Of a DNA stretch of 64,000 bases, positions 8,607-17,476 are shown one piece after another. Origin of the DNA: an uncultured Eubacteriales bacterium. GTDB taxonomy: Bacteria; Bacillota; Clostridia; Christensenellales; Aristaeellaceae. A program made the translations under genes and the position numbers. Position 1 is the first letter of the stretch. Each line of letters opens with the position of its first letter. The stretch lies in contig CADBCY010000013.1 in assembly GCA_902793325.1 (NCBI GenBank), positions 1 to 64,000 of the forward strand, in the 5' to 3' direction. Under the pieces are notes generated by a model. The model saw only the letters and a program-made list of their open reading frames with translations, had not been told where the DNA came from and ran no database searches.

Positions 8607-9074
8607 TCATCTGTGGATATAGACCCGCGACGGCTCCGGTTCGCCGTCGCACCGCGCCATGCAGAAAAAGGACCAGCCGTATCGCTCGTAAAACCCGATG
8701 CGGTCCGTGACCAGATACACGGGTGAGATCCCCGCAGCCCGCAGGTCCGCCACGGCCATGTCCAGGAGCCTCCCGGCGATGCCCCTGCCGCGATGGCCCG
8801 CCTCCGTGTACACGGCGCAGACGTTCGGCGTCAGGTCCCTGCGGTCGTGGAAGTCGTTTTCGACGACGCCCAGCCCGCCGACGATGGCCCCGTCGTCCAG
8901 GCAAAGATACCATCCGTATTCCGTCTCCCCCGCAAGGTACGCGGCCATGCGCCGGCGATACGCCTCCTCCGGCACGCCCCATTTCCCGTGGAACCACGCG
9001 GCCGCGGGCCCGATCAGCGCCGGCCTGTCCCGCAGGGAGATGGCGCTGAGCGCTCCGGTCCGATCTTCCGTCAT
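8607..9074 (-). CDS. GNAT family N-acetyltransferase
   Basis: 155 residues with the acetyl-CoA-binding signature (AGHRGRGIAGRLLD, about residues 92-105) and the usual YERYGW C-terminal strand. The substrate is unknown. It overlaps the mfd stop by 4 bases (ATGA), so it is translationally coupled to the repair helicase. Acetyltransferases of this type often modify small molecules or protein N-termini; nothing here narrows it. Confidence 0.85.
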   Translation of the reverse strand: MTEDRTGALSAISLRDRPALIGPAAAWFHGKWGVPEEAYRRRMAAYLAGETEYGWYLCLDDGAIVGGLGVVENDFHDRRDLTPNVCAVYTEAGHRGRGIAGRLLDMAVADLRAAGISPVYLVTDRIGFYERYGWSFFCMARCDGEPEPSRVYIHR

Positions 9075-12000
9075 GGGTTCCCTTCCGCCGCTTCCGCGGC
9101 CTCGAACGCCGCCACCACCTGCTCCATCACCTTCACGCAGCCCCGGACGAGCTCCTCCGGCTCCTTGTGGCGGTCATAGTAGACGAGCGAGGGCGGATTG
9201 CCGCCGCGCACGGTGAGGTAACGGGGAAACGCCTTCACGGCGGTGAGCACGCGCACGAGATCGATGTCCGCGGCCATGCTGAACCGCAGGTGCAGCTCGT
9301 CGCCCCGGCCCTGGGCGTAATCGATGCCCAGCCGCGCGCACAGCGCCTTCAGCCGCGCCACCTCGATCAGGTTCAGCACCGGTCTCCCGGGGTCGCCGAA
9401 GCGGTCGATCAGCTCGTCGATCAGGTCGTCGCGGTTCTCGCGGCTGCGGACGGAGGCGATTTTCTTGTACATCTCCACGCGCAGCAGGTCGTTGGCGATG
9501 TACTCCTGCGGGATGTAGGCGTCCACCTTCACGTCCACGCGCGTCTCGATGTCCTCCAGTTGCACGTCGCCGCGGAGCTCGCGCACGGCCTCCTCGATCA
9601 TCTTGACGTACAGGTCGTAGCCCACCGTGGCCATGAAGCCGCTCTGCTCCGAGCCCAGCAGGTTGCCCGCGCCGCGGATCTCCAGGTCGCGCATGGCCAC
9701 GCGGAAGCCGGAGCCGAACTCCGTGAACTCGCGGATGGCCGCCAGCCGCTTGTCCGCCGCCTCGGTGAGCACCTTGTTGGGGTTCACGGTGAGGTAGGCG
9801 TAGGCCAGCCGGTTGCTGCGCCCCACGCGGCCGCGCAGCTGATAGAGCTGGCTGAGGCCGAAGCGGTCGGCGTCGCAGACGATCAGCGTGTTCGCGCGGG
9901 GCACGTCCAGCCCCGCCTCGATGATGGTGGTGCACAGCAGCACGTCGAACTTGCCGTCGTAGAAGTCCAGCATCACGTCCTCCAGGGCGTGCTCGCGCAT
10001 CTGGCCGTGGCCGATGGCGATGCGGGCCTCGGGCACCAGCTTTTTGAGGCGCGCGTACATCACCTCGATGGTCTGCACGCGGTTGTGCAGCACGTACACC
10101 TGCCCGCCGCGGCTCAGCTCCCGCAGGATGGCGTCGCGCACCAGGCCGTCGGAGTACTCCACCACGTAGGTCTGCACCGGGTAGCGCTCCTCCGGCGGGG
10201 ACTGGAGCAGCGACATGTCCCGGATGCCCACCATGGACATGTGCAGCGTCCGCGGGATGGGCGTAGCGGTGAGGGTGAGCACGTCCACCGTCTGCTTCAG
10301 CTTCTTGATGGCCTCCTTGTGGGTGACGCCGAAGCGCTGCTCCTCGTCCACCACCAGCAGGCCCAGGTCCTTGAACTTCACGTCCTTCGCCAGCAGGCGG
10401 TGGGTGCCCACGATCACGTCCAGCTCGCCGTTTTCAAGCTGCCGCAGGATCTCCTTCTGCTCCGCCGGGGTCTTGAAGCGGCTCACCGTCTCCACGCGGA
10501 TGGGAAAACCGGCGAAGCGGTTCAGCATCGTGGCGTAGTGCTGCTGCACGAGGATGGTGGTCGGGGCCAGCATGGCGGCCTGCTTGCCGCTCATCACGCA
10601 CTTGAAGATGGCCCGCAGCGCGACCTCCGTCTTGCCGTAGCCCACGTCGCCGCACAGCAGCCGGTCCATGATCTTCGGCTTCTCCATGTCCCGCTTGATG
10701 TCCTCGATGGCCGCGAGCTGGTCGGGCGTCTCCTCGTAGGGGAAGCTGTCCTCGAACTCGCGCTGCCAGGGGGTGTCCGGATCGAAGGCGAAGCCGGGGA
10801 CGGCCTCGCGCCGGGCGTAGAGCTTCAGCAGGTCCCCGGCGATGGCCCGTATGGACTGGCGGACCTTGCTCTTCTGCCGCTGCCACTCCCCGCCGGAGAG
10901 CCGGTTCAGCCTGGGCGTCTCGCCCTCGCTGCCGATGTACTTCTGCACGCGGTCCAACTGGTCCGTGGGCACGTACAGCTTGTCCGCGCCCTGGTAGCGG
11001 ATGTGCAAAAAGTCCCGATAGGTCCCCTCGCTGGCCAGGCGCACCATGCCCATGTACTGGCCGATGCCGTGGTTTTCGTGGACGACGTAATCGCCGACCT
11101 TCAAATCGGTGAACGCCGCCAGCTTCTCGCCGGACTTCGCCCGCGCGCGGCTCTTCTGGCGGTTCACGCCGTAGATGTCCGACTCCGCCACCACCGCCAG
11201 GCGCAGCTCCGGGTACAGGAAGCCCCGGTTCAGCGTGAAGGGCAGGATCACCGGCTGTCCCGGCTCCAGCGCGCGGGGCGGCTCGGGGAGGAAGGGCGCG
11301 GGGCTCCCCTGCGTCTCGAGCGCGCCCTTCAGGCGCTCGCCTCGGGCCGCGCCGCCCGCCAGCAGCGCCACGCGCCAGCCCTCGTCCTTCCACTTGGCCA
11401 GGTCGCGGGCCAGCTCGCGGATGTTGGTCTGGTAGCCTGTGGCGTTGCGGCACTCGAACTTGACGAGGGCCTTCGGCGCAAAGTCCTGCTCCGTGCGCAA
11501 AAACAGCTCGGTGAGCAGCACGCTGCGCTTCTCCAGCTTCGCCAGCAGCGCGTCGTAGCCCAGCAGCAGCTCCGCCTGCGCCGGCAGCGCTTCCTGGCGC
11601 TCCAGCGCGGCGGCGAAGTGCTCCCTGAACTCCAGGAAGCGGTTCTCGCAGCGCTCCCGCAGCCGCTCGGGCTGGTCGAACACCACGATGGGGTCGTCCA
11701 GGTAGTCGGCGGGCGTGTGAGCGTAGTCCAGCAGCACCGGCAGCAGCGATTCCGCGCCGTCCGGCATCCTTCCGGTGCGCAGCGCCTCCGCCGCGCCGCC
11801 GTAGTTGCGCCGCAGCGCCGAACCCGCCGTCACGCGCGCGGGCATCTGCGCCACGCCCCGCGCGGGCCGCTTCGCGCGCCGGGCCTTCCGGGGCTCGTCG
11901 GTCGCGTCCTCCCCTTCCTCCTCCTCGGTCATGCGCAGGAACTGCTCGAAGGGGATGAGGTCGAACTCCTGCTCGATCTTCTGCTGGCGGTCGTCCGCGG

Positions 12001-12778
12001 CCTTCGCCGCGCCGCCGCGCTCCAGCATCGCCTCCAGCCGCGCTGCGGCGGTCTCGCGGGCTTCGGCATCCGGCAGCATCTCCTGGGCGGGGTACACGCG
12101 CGCCGACGCCCTGCGGGAGATGGAGCGCTGGGTCATCACGTCGAAGGAGCGGATGGAGTCGATCTCGTCGTCGAAGAACTCCACGCGCAGCGCGCCCGGC
12201 CCGCCCACGGGGTACACGTCCAGTATGCCGCCGCGCAGCGCGCACTGGCCCTTCGCCTCCACGATGTGCTCGCGCTCGTACCCGGCGGCGGTGAGGCGCG
12301 CCATCAGCTCCGCGGGCTCCATGCGCATGCCCTCGGTCAGCTCGATCACGCGCGCCCGGAACGACTCGGGCGGGGCCAGGCGGAACAGCATGCCGTCCGC
12401 GGCCACCACCAGCGCGCGCACGTTGCCGCTGAGGCAGTCGCCCAGGGCGTCGATGCGGCGCATGGAAAGCTCCCGGCTGGAGGCGGCGGTCCTGAGGAAG
12501 GTGACGTCCCGCCCGGGCAGGTAGCGCGCCGCGCCGTCAAGCAGCACGCCCAGGTCCTCCACCATGCGGGCGGCGGCCTGGTCGGTGGGCGCGATCACCA
12601 GCAGCGGCCGGTCCAGCCTGCGGGACAGCGCCGCCAGCAGGTGCGCCCGCTGGCTCTCGTCCGGGCCGTAGGCCAGGCAGGCCCCCGGCGTCTCGAGGCC
12701 GCGGGCCAGCTCCTCAAAGGCGGGCAGCGCCGCCATCGGCGAAAGCAGGCAATCAACGCGATTATTCTGGTCTTGCAT
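9071..12778 (-). CDS. mfd: Transcription-repair coupling factor Mfd
   Basis: ATP-driven translocase that removes RNA polymerase stalled at DNA lesions and recruits UvrA. The 1235 residues carry the N-terminal UvrB-like region, a central RNA-polymerase-interaction (CarD-like) domain (KVGDYVVHENHGIGQY), the superfamily 2 motor with Walker A GDVGYGKT (about residue 708) and DEEQ box (VVDEEQRFG), motif III TATPIPRTL, and the C-terminal TRCF domain. AAAGGA precedes the ATG. Pth-mfd adjacency is common in Firmicutes; here an acetyltransferase gene separates them. uvrC, a partner in the same repair route, is at 58191. Confidence 0.98.
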   Translation of the reverse strand: MQDQNNRVDCLLSPMAALPAFEELARGLETPGACLAYGPDESQRAHLLAALSRRLDRPLLVIAPTDQAAARMVEDLGVLLDGAARYLPGRDVTFLRTAASSRELSMRRIDALGDCLSGNVRALVVAADGMLFRLAPPESFRARVIELTEGMRMEPAELMARLTAAGYEREHIVEAKGQCALRGGILDVYPVGGPGALRVEFFDDEIDSIRSFDVMTQRSISRRASARVYPAQEMLPDAEARETAAARLEAMLERGGAAKAADDRQQKIEQEFDLIPFEQFLRMTEEEEGEDATDEPRKARRAKRPARGVAQMPARVTAGSALRRNYGGAAEALRTGRMPDGAESLLPVLLDYAHTPADYLDDPIVVFDQPERLRERCENRFLEFREHFAAALERQEALPAQAELLLGYDALLAKLEKRSVLLTELFLRTEQDFAPKALVKFECRNATGYQTNIRELARDLAKWKDEGWRVALLAGGAARGERLKGALETQGSPAPFLPEPPRALEPGQPVILPFTLNRGFLYPELRLAVVAESDIYGVNRQKSRARAKSGEKLAAFTDLKVGDYVVHENHGIGQYMGMVRLASEGTYRDFLHIRYQGADKLYVPTDQLDRVQKYIGSEGETPRLNRLSGGEWQRQKSKVRQSIRAIAGDLLKLYARREAVPGFAFDPDTPWQREFEDSFPYEETPDQLAAIEDIKRDMEKPKIMDRLLCGDVGYGKTEVALRAIFKCVMSGKQAAMLAPTTILVQQHYATMLNRFAGFPIRVETVSRFKTPAEQKEILRQLENGELDVIVGTHRLLAKDVKFKDLGLLVVDEEQRFGVTHKEAIKKLKQTVDVLTLTATPIPRTLHMSMVGIRDMSLLQSPPEERYPVQTYVVEYSDGLVRDAILRELSRGGQVYVLHNRVQTIEVMYARLKKLVPEARIAIGHGQMREHALEDVMLDFYDGKFDVLLCTTIIEAGLDVPRANTLIVCDADRFGLSQLYQLRGRVGRSNRLAYAYLTVNPNKVLTEAADKRLAAIREFTEFGSGFRVAMRDLEIRGAGNLLGSEQSGFMATVGYDLYVKMIEEAVRELRGDVQLEDIETRVDVKVDAYIPQEYIANDLLRVEMYKKIASVRSRENRDDLIDELIDRFGDPGRPVLNLIEVARLKALCARLGIDYAQGRGDELHLRFSMAADIDLVRVLTAVKAFPRYLTVRGGNPPSLVYYDRHKEPEELVRGCVKVMEQVVAAFEAAEAAEGNP

Positions 12779-12807
12779 GGGTTCCTTTCATTCTGACAGA
12801 CCGGCGC

Positions 12808-13461
12808 TCAGCGAACCACCGAAGAATGGCTGTAGATATAGAATTCCTCCTGGCTCGGCATCCACTTCTTCTCCCTGGGCGGAAAGAGGCGGTCGAACGC
12901 TTCCACCGCGGCGGTATCCTCGCAGCAATCGGCGGCGGCGCTGGGAATGAACATCCACTTTTTGCCGTCCAGGGCGCCGGGAACCAGCTCGCACACGAGC
13001 AGCGCGGTCGGGTAGTTGCCTTCCGCACCGAAGCTGACGTTTTTCCTCTTGCAGCTGACAAATCCCCTGCTGACATAATTCCCGGGATTCCCGAAGTTGA
13101 CGTTCACGTCGTACCCCATCCGGCGCGCGACGTCGAAGGAATGCTCGATGAGGCGCTTCCCCAGCTTCTGCCGCTGAAATCCCGGCGCTACGCACAGGGG
13201 GCCGAAGGAGACGATCTCCCTGCGGCTGCCGCTCTCATCCTCAAGCCACGCCCGGGTGTACATGATGCTGCCGACGATTTTGCCGTCTTTTTCCAGCACA
13301 AAGTCGAGCTCCGGGATAAAGTCAGGATGACTTCGCATCATGTGCACGAGGTAATGCTCGTCCGCCCCCGGCTTGTATACATTCCAAAATGCCTCGCGCG
13401 TCAGCTCCTCCACCGCGCGATGGTCCTTCCCGGTCTCTAACCGTATTGCGATATCCTGCAT
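12808..13461 (-). CDS. GNAT family N-acetyltransferase (YhbS-like)
   Basis: 217 residues from the ATG at 13461, chosen because GGAGG sits 8 bases upstream; an in-frame start 8 codons earlier has no such site. The acetyl-CoA signature LCVAPGFQRQKLGKRLIEHS and the downstream DVNVNFGNPGNYVSRGF segment resemble YhbS-type acetyltransferases. The substrate is unknown. It sits between pth and mfd on the same strand, 29 bases before the mfd start, so it is probably part of that operon. Confidence 0.85.
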   Translation of the reverse strand: MQDIAIRLETGKDHRAVEELTREAFWNVYKPGADEHYLVHMMRSHPDFIPELDFVLEKDGKIVGSIMYTRAWLEDESGSRREIVSFGPLCVAPGFQRQKLGKRLIEHSFDVARRMGYDVNVNFGNPGNYVSRGFVSCKRKNVSFGAEGNYPTALLVCELVPGALDGKKWMFIPSAAADCCEDTAAVEAFDRLFPPREKKWMPSQEEFYIYSHSSVVR

Positions 13462-13513
13462 CGTGCGTCCTCCCCGCAAATCCAATTTGTCCGCCCGCCC
13501 GGAAGGACCGCCC

Positions 13514-14089
13514 CTACCGGTTCCCCAGCTTCGACAGGAGCTGTCGCGCGGCGTCGGGGCCGCCCTCGATCAGCTCCGCGATCACGTCGGCGGCGTTCAT
13601 GTAGGCGTCGAACATGGTCTGCCTGAGCTCGGGCGTGTCGTAGGTGGCCAGCACCCAGTCCTTCATGTTCCAGCCCGGCGCGGGGCGGCCGATGCCCACG
13701 CGCACGCGGGGGAAGTTGTCCCGGCCCAGCAGGTAGATGATGTTCCGCATGCCGTTGTGGGTGCCCGCGCTGCCGCCGGGGCGGAAGCGCAGCTTGCCCT
13801 CGGGCAGGTCCACGTCGTCATACACCACGATGAGCCGGTCGTCCTCAGGCTTGTACCAGTTGCAGAGCTGCACCACGCTCTCCCCGGAGAGGTTCATGAA
13901 GGTCTGCGGCTGGGCCAGCACCACGCGCTGCCCGCGGATGCGCCCCTCGCCCACCGCGGCCTTGCAGCGCAGGCGCTGGATGGGGATGTCATACTTCTGG
14001 CTGAGCACCTCCACCACGTCGAAGCCCACGTTGTGCCGGGTGTGCATGTACTTCCTGCCCGGATTGCCCAGGCCCACGATCAGGTACAT
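13514..14089 (-). CDS. pth: Peptidyl-tRNA hydrolase
   Basis: Releases peptides from prematurely dropped peptidyl-tRNA. The 191-residue length is standard. Signatures: GLGNPGRKYMHTRHNVGFD (catalytic His in the TRHNVGF segment), PQTFMNLSG, and YDDVDLPEGKLRFRPGGS with the conserved Asp. GGAGG lies 8 bases before the ATG, and a consensus-like promoter is about 40 bases upstream. It is the first gene of a run continuing into the acetyltransferase and mfd. Confidence 0.97.
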   Translation of the reverse strand: MYLIVGLGNPGRKYMHTRHNVGFDVVEVLSQKYDIPIQRLRCKAAVGEGRIRGQRVVLAQPQTFMNLSGESVVQLCNWYKPEDDRLIVVYDDVDLPEGKLRFRPGGSAGTHNGMRNIIYLLGRDNFPRVRVGIGRPAPGWNMKDWVLATYDTPELRQTMFDAYMNAADVIAELIEGGPDAARQLLSKLGNR

Positions 14090-14124
14090 CGCTTCGTCCT
14101 CCAGGAATTCATCGCTATCGCTTC

Positions 14125-14154
14125 ATTGTACCAATTCCCCGGGGGGATTGTCAA
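14125..14154 (-). promoter_or_regulatory. Sigma-A promoter of pth
   Basis: Minus-strand TTGACA and TACAAT with 18-base spacing, ending 36 bases before the pth start codon. Confidence 0.8.
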
Positions 14155-14269
14155 GGGATAAAATCAGAATTTGGTCTGTTTTCAAGCGGTATTTCCACGC
14201 AATTTCCATACTTTGGTTTGTTTTAACGCGCCCCACCTCCGGAATCCGGTCGGTTTGCCCGGATGAACC

Positions 14270-14297
14270 AAAAAAAGCCCGGTCCAAAGACCGGGCT
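14270..14297 (-). terminator. Rho-independent terminator downstream of ftsZ
   Basis: AGCCCGGTC and GACCGGGCT pair around a 4-base loop, and the minus-strand transcript continues into seven Ts. It lies about 300 bases beyond the ftsZ stop, on the far side of a repeat element. A near-identical stem without T-tract sits at 14544-14567. A second hairpin (14299-14323, 11-bp stem with one G-U pair) abuts it. Confidence 0.8.
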
Positions 14298-14369
14298 CAG
14301 CATGTTGACGAAGTCAGCATGCTGCAGAGGGGCGAGAAAGGCCGGCGCAAAGCTTCGAATTTCAATTCG

Positions 14370-14544
14370 AACCTTTGCGGTTTTCAGCTTCGCTGAAAAC
14401 TGGAAATCCCTTCGGGATTTCGGAGCTTACCCAGACGTAAGTGACCAAATCCGCAGGGCGGCCTGACGCAGCAAGAGGAGATTCCCTCCACGTCAGTGGT
14501 CTTTCGGGGGAATCTCCGCGGTTGCGGCCTTTATCGGCGCTCTG
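14370..14544. repeat. Dispersed structured repeat, copy 2
   Basis: Closely matches 1-214 in the same orientation. It lacks an internal segment of about 38 bases that holds the 5' arm of copy 1's 16-bp stem. The TTC-loop hairpins and the CTTAC/GTAAG stem are conserved, with changes confined to the loop. The inner CCGC/GCGG stem of copy 1 is CCAC/GTGG here, a paired change that preserves base pairing. It lies in the 505-base gap between pth and ftsZ; apart from the pth promoter, the hairpins and this repeat, nothing else was seen there. Confidence 0.85.
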
Positions 14545-14567
14545 AGCCCGGTCCGAAGACCGGGCTC
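14544..14567 (-). terminator. Terminator-like stem immediately after ftsZ, no T-tract
   Basis: A 10-bp stem (GAGCCCGGTC/GACCGGGCTC) with a CGAA loop directly abuts repeat copy 2. The 25-base core is the same as at 14276-14300 with one loop difference, suggesting duplication of the ftsZ terminator stem on either side of the repeat. Confidence 0.55.
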
Positions 14568-14594
14568 AGGTTATAGGCGTCGGTTATACAGGAT

Positions 14595-15884
14595 TTACTG
14601 CTCCTTCTTCCGCATGAAGCTGGGCACGTCGGGCGTGAACCCGCGGCGGCTCTGGGAGCGGGGCTCCGGGCCCTCCTCCTGATACACGCGGCTGGGGCGG
14701 CGCGGCTGCTGGGCCGGGCGACGCGGCTCGCGGGCATAGCCCGGGTCGGCGCCGTCGCGGCTGCGCTCGCCGCTGCGGGCGGGCCGGCGCTCAAAGATCG
14801 GGGAGACGGGCTCCTCTTCGTAGCGGCTGGCGGGCCGCGGCGCGGGCGCGGGCTCCTCCTCCTCGTCGGCGAAGCTGGGCACGATGGTGCTCTTGCGGGG
14901 CTCGGCGGGCTTCTCGAAGCCGGTGGCGATGACGGTGATGCGCACCTCGTCGCCCAGGCTCTCGTCAATGGCGGTGCCGAAGATGATGTTGGCCTCGGGG
15001 TCGGCGGCGTCGGTGATCAACTGGGCGGCCTCGTTCACGTCCAGGATGGACATGTCGCTGGAGCCGGTGATGTTGATGAGCACCGCGCGCGCGCCGTCGA
15101 TGGTCGTCTCCAGCATCGGGCTGGAGATAGCCTGCTTGGCGGCCTCGACCATGCGGTTCTCGCCGGTACCGGTGCCGATGCCCATGTGGGCCAGGCCGCG
15201 GGACTGCATGATGGTGCGCACGTCGGCGAAGTCCAGGTTGATGAGGCCGGGCATGGTGATCAGGTCGGAAATGCCCTGGATGCCCTGGCGCAGGGTGTCG
15301 TCGGCGATGCGGAAGGCGTCGTTCAGGGTGGTGCCCTTGGTCACCACGCTCAGCAGGCGGTCGTTGGGCACGATCACCAGCGTGTCGACGCTGGCCTTCA
15401 GCCGGTCGATGCCGCCGTCGGCATTCTTCATGCGCTGCTTGCCCTCGAAGAGGAAGGGCTTGGAGACCACGCCGATGGTCAGTATGCCCAGCTCGCGGGC
15501 GGTCTCGGCGATGACGGGGGCCGCGCCGGTGCCGGTGCCGCCGCCCATGCCGCAGGTCACGAACACCAAGTCGGAGCCCTTGATGGTGTTGGCGATGTCC
15601 TCGCGGTTCTCCTCGGCGGCCTTCTTGCCCACCTCGGGGTCGGCGCCCGCGCCGAGGCCCTTGGTCAGCTTTTCGCCGATCTGGATCTGCGTGGCGGCCT
15701 TGCTCAGCGCCAGCGCCTGCTTGTCGGTATTCACGGCGATGAAGTCGACGCCCTTCAGCCCGGCTTCCACCATGCGGTTGACCGCATTGGTGCCGGCCCC
15801 GCCGACGCCGACCACCTTAATCGCGGCGAAATTGGTTTCTTCGGTATTCACGATGTTCTCCTGTTCCATTTCAAACTCCAGCAC
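14595..15884 (-). CDS. ftsZ: Cell division protein FtsZ
   Basis: Tubulin-like GTPase that forms the division ring. 429 residues: nucleotide-binding glycine motif GGAGTNAVN near residue 28, tubulin signature GGGTGTG at residues 114-120, and a long charged, proline-rich linker ending in the conserved C-terminal peptide DVPSFMRKK that binds FtsA and other partners. Translation most likely starts at GTG 15884, with GAGGGGG 8 bases upstream. It is the last gene of the dcw cluster, 61 bases after ftsA. Confidence 0.98.
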   Translation of the reverse strand: MLEFEMEQENIVNTEETNFAAIKVVGVGGAGTNAVNRMVEAGLKGVDFIAVNTDKQALALSKAATQIQIGEKLTKGLGAGADPEVGKKAAEENREDIANTIKGSDLVFVTCGMGGGTGTGAAPVIAETARELGILTIGVVSKPFLFEGKQRMKNADGGIDRLKASVDTLVIVPNDRLLSVVTKGTTLNDAFRIADDTLRQGIQGISDLITMPGLINLDFADVRTIMQSRGLAHMGIGTGTGENRMVEAAKQAISSPMLETTIDGARAVLINITGSSDMSILDVNEAAQLITDAADPEANIIFGTAIDESLGDEVRITVIATGFEKPAEPRKSTIVPSFADEEEEPAPAPRPASRYEEEPVSPIFERRPARSGERSRDGADPGYAREPRRPAQQPRRPSRVYQEEGPEPRSQSRRGFTPDVPSFMRKKEQ

Positions 15885-15945
15885 AAGGCATCCCCCTCGT
15901 CAGTATAATCTCGGTTCTATGTGCAAGCTCTGCGCTCGTGGGGAA

Positions 15946-17148
15946 TCATCCCCTGCCGGCAAAGAGGTTTTTGAGTCGGTCGCCGAAGCCCGCCGGTTGC
16001 TCCTCCTCGCTCTCGATGGAGCTGAACACCAGGTCGGCCAGGCTCAGGATGGAGGTAAACACGGGGCTGTTCAGCTTGGACGACTTCGCCACCGACACCT
16101 TCACAGGCCGCCCGATGCGCCCGGACAGCGCCTCCCGCGCGCCGCGCATCAGCGCGATGCCGCCGCCGGTGAGGAACACCTGCGAGCGCTTGCTCAGCAG
16201 GGGCGCGGCGTCGTTGGCGATGGTCTGGTCGATCATGTCGGTCAGCTCGTCGAAGCTCTTCTCCACGATGGCGCTCACGCGCTCGCGGCGGAAGGTCATC
16301 CTGCGGCCGCGCTCGTCCACGGCCTCGGAGAAGGAATCCTGCTCGAACTCGTCGGGACTGAACACGTACTCCCGCTTAATCTGCTCCGCCGCGCGCATCG
16401 GTATGCGCAGGCCCATGGCAAGGTCGGCGGTGATGTGTCCGCCGCCGCGGGGCAGCATGGCGTGGTAGATGATGGCGTCGCCCTCCACCACGGAGATCTC
16501 GGTGCTGAGATAGCCCACGTCGATGAGGATGGGCACGCGGTCGCGCTCCTCGGGGCTGAGCAGCAGCATCGTCTCGCCCATGGAGCTGGACAGGAAGCCC
16601 AGTATGGCGATGTCCTGCCGCCCGATCATCTCCTTCACGTCGTCGATGAACACCGGGTCGGCGATGATGAACGTCACCTTGGCGCGGAGCACGGTGCCGC
16701 GGCCGCTGGGCATCATGGTGTGCTTGCCCTCGTCCACGGAGAACCAGGACGGGGAGCGGTGCATCACCAGCCCGCCCTCGGCGGCGATGTGCAGCTCGTC
16801 GGCGGCGGCGTCCTGCACGGCGTTCATGGCCTCATTGGTGACCTCGCCCTCGGGCAGCTCCACCTCGGCCTCCGCCGTGCGCACGTGGATGTATTCCCCG
16901 GGAACGCCCACGTAGATCTCCCGGATCTTGGTATTGGCCTCCAGCTCCGCAGCGGCGATGGAATCGCGCACGCGCTGCATCATCTGGCCCGGCGTATTCC
17001 AGTCGCCGTCGGAATAGCCGTCGTAGGGCACGGTGCCGGAGCCGATGATGTCCAGGCGGTCCATGCCGCTGTTCTGCGCAATCACCGTGACGATTTTGGA
17101 GGTTCCAAACTCAATGGCAGCAATTTGCGTCTTCATGGTAGTCGTCAT
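15946..17148 (-). CDS. ftsA: Cell division protein FtsA
   Basis: Actin-like protein that tethers FtsZ to the membrane. 400 residues with the N-terminal phosphate-binding segment (AIEFGTSKIVTV), an SHS2-type 1C subdomain (about residues 80-160), the second phosphate loop (LIDVGYLSTEISVV), an adenosine motif (VFLTGGGIALMRG), and a C-terminal amphipathic helix (FGDRLKNLF) for membrane attachment. An in-frame ATG four codons later is an alternative start; neither has a strong RBS. It is preceded by its own promoter, so ftsA-ftsZ can be expressed apart from the upstream cluster. Confidence 0.95.
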   Translation of the reverse strand: MTTTMKTQIAAIEFGTSKIVTVIAQNSGMDRLDIIGSGTVPYDGYSDGDWNTPGQMMQRVRDSIAAAELEANTKIREIYVGVPGEYIHVRTAEAEVELPEGEVTNEAMNAVQDAAADELHIAAEGGLVMHRSPSWFSVDEGKHTMMPSGRGTVLRAKVTFIIADPVFIDDVKEMIGRQDIAILGFLSSSMGETMLLLSPEERDRVPILIDVGYLSTEISVVEGDAIIYHAMLPRGGGHITADLAMGLRIPMRAAEQIKREYVFSPDEFEQDSFSEAVDERGRRMTFRRERVSAIVEKSFDELTDMIDQTIANDAAPLLSKRSQVFLTGGGIALMRGAREALSGRIGRPVKVSVAKSSKLNSPVFTSILSLADLVFSSIESEEEQPAGFGDRLKNLFAGRG

Positions 17149-17221
17149 TCCATCCTATTCATTGGTCCAGAGGCCGTATGACCGGCTTATGCCTATCATT
17201 ACATACATCCAACTTGCTTGT

Positions 17222-17250
17222 ATTATACATGGATTTTCCAGCAGATGCAA
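17222..17250 (-). promoter_or_regulatory. Sigma-A promoter of ftsA-ftsZ
   Basis: Minus-strand TTGCAT and TATAAT with 17-base spacing, about 75 bases before the ftsA start. The surrounding 328-base gap is AT-richer than its neighbours and otherwise holds only the ftsQ terminator. Confidence 0.75.
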
Positions 17251-17392
17251 ACGCGAAACCGCCGTTTTTTGGGATTTTTGGCAGGTTTCAAAATAGTTTC
17301 AAATTTGCGGCACGTTGCCGTCATAGGCTGGACAACATCCCGACACCGATGTTTCGGGATTGGAAAGTCCCCCTTTTCCGCCCATTTTAACC

Positions 17393-17424
17393 AAAACCGC
17401 CCCCGGCCATGCGGCCGGAGGCGG
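17393..17424 (-). terminator. Rho-independent terminator after ftsQ
   Basis: Minus-strand stem CCGCCTCCGGCC/GGCCGGGGGCGG with a GCAT loop, followed by TTTT and further Ts. It separates the mraZ-to-ftsQ transcript from ftsA-ftsZ. Confidence 0.75.
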
Positions 17425-17476
17425 GTCTTGCGCCACGCTGCGGGCGATGCGCGATCGGCGTCCGCGGGACGGTCCC

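Noticed and set aside
9167-12796. A 1209-codon open frame antisense to mfd
   Set aside because: No recognisable domains, biased His/Leu/Gln composition, and complete overlap with mfd; high third-position GC explains its openness.
14884-17181. A 765-codon plus-strand frame across ftsZ and ftsA
   Set aside because: Antisense shadow of two confidently identified genes.
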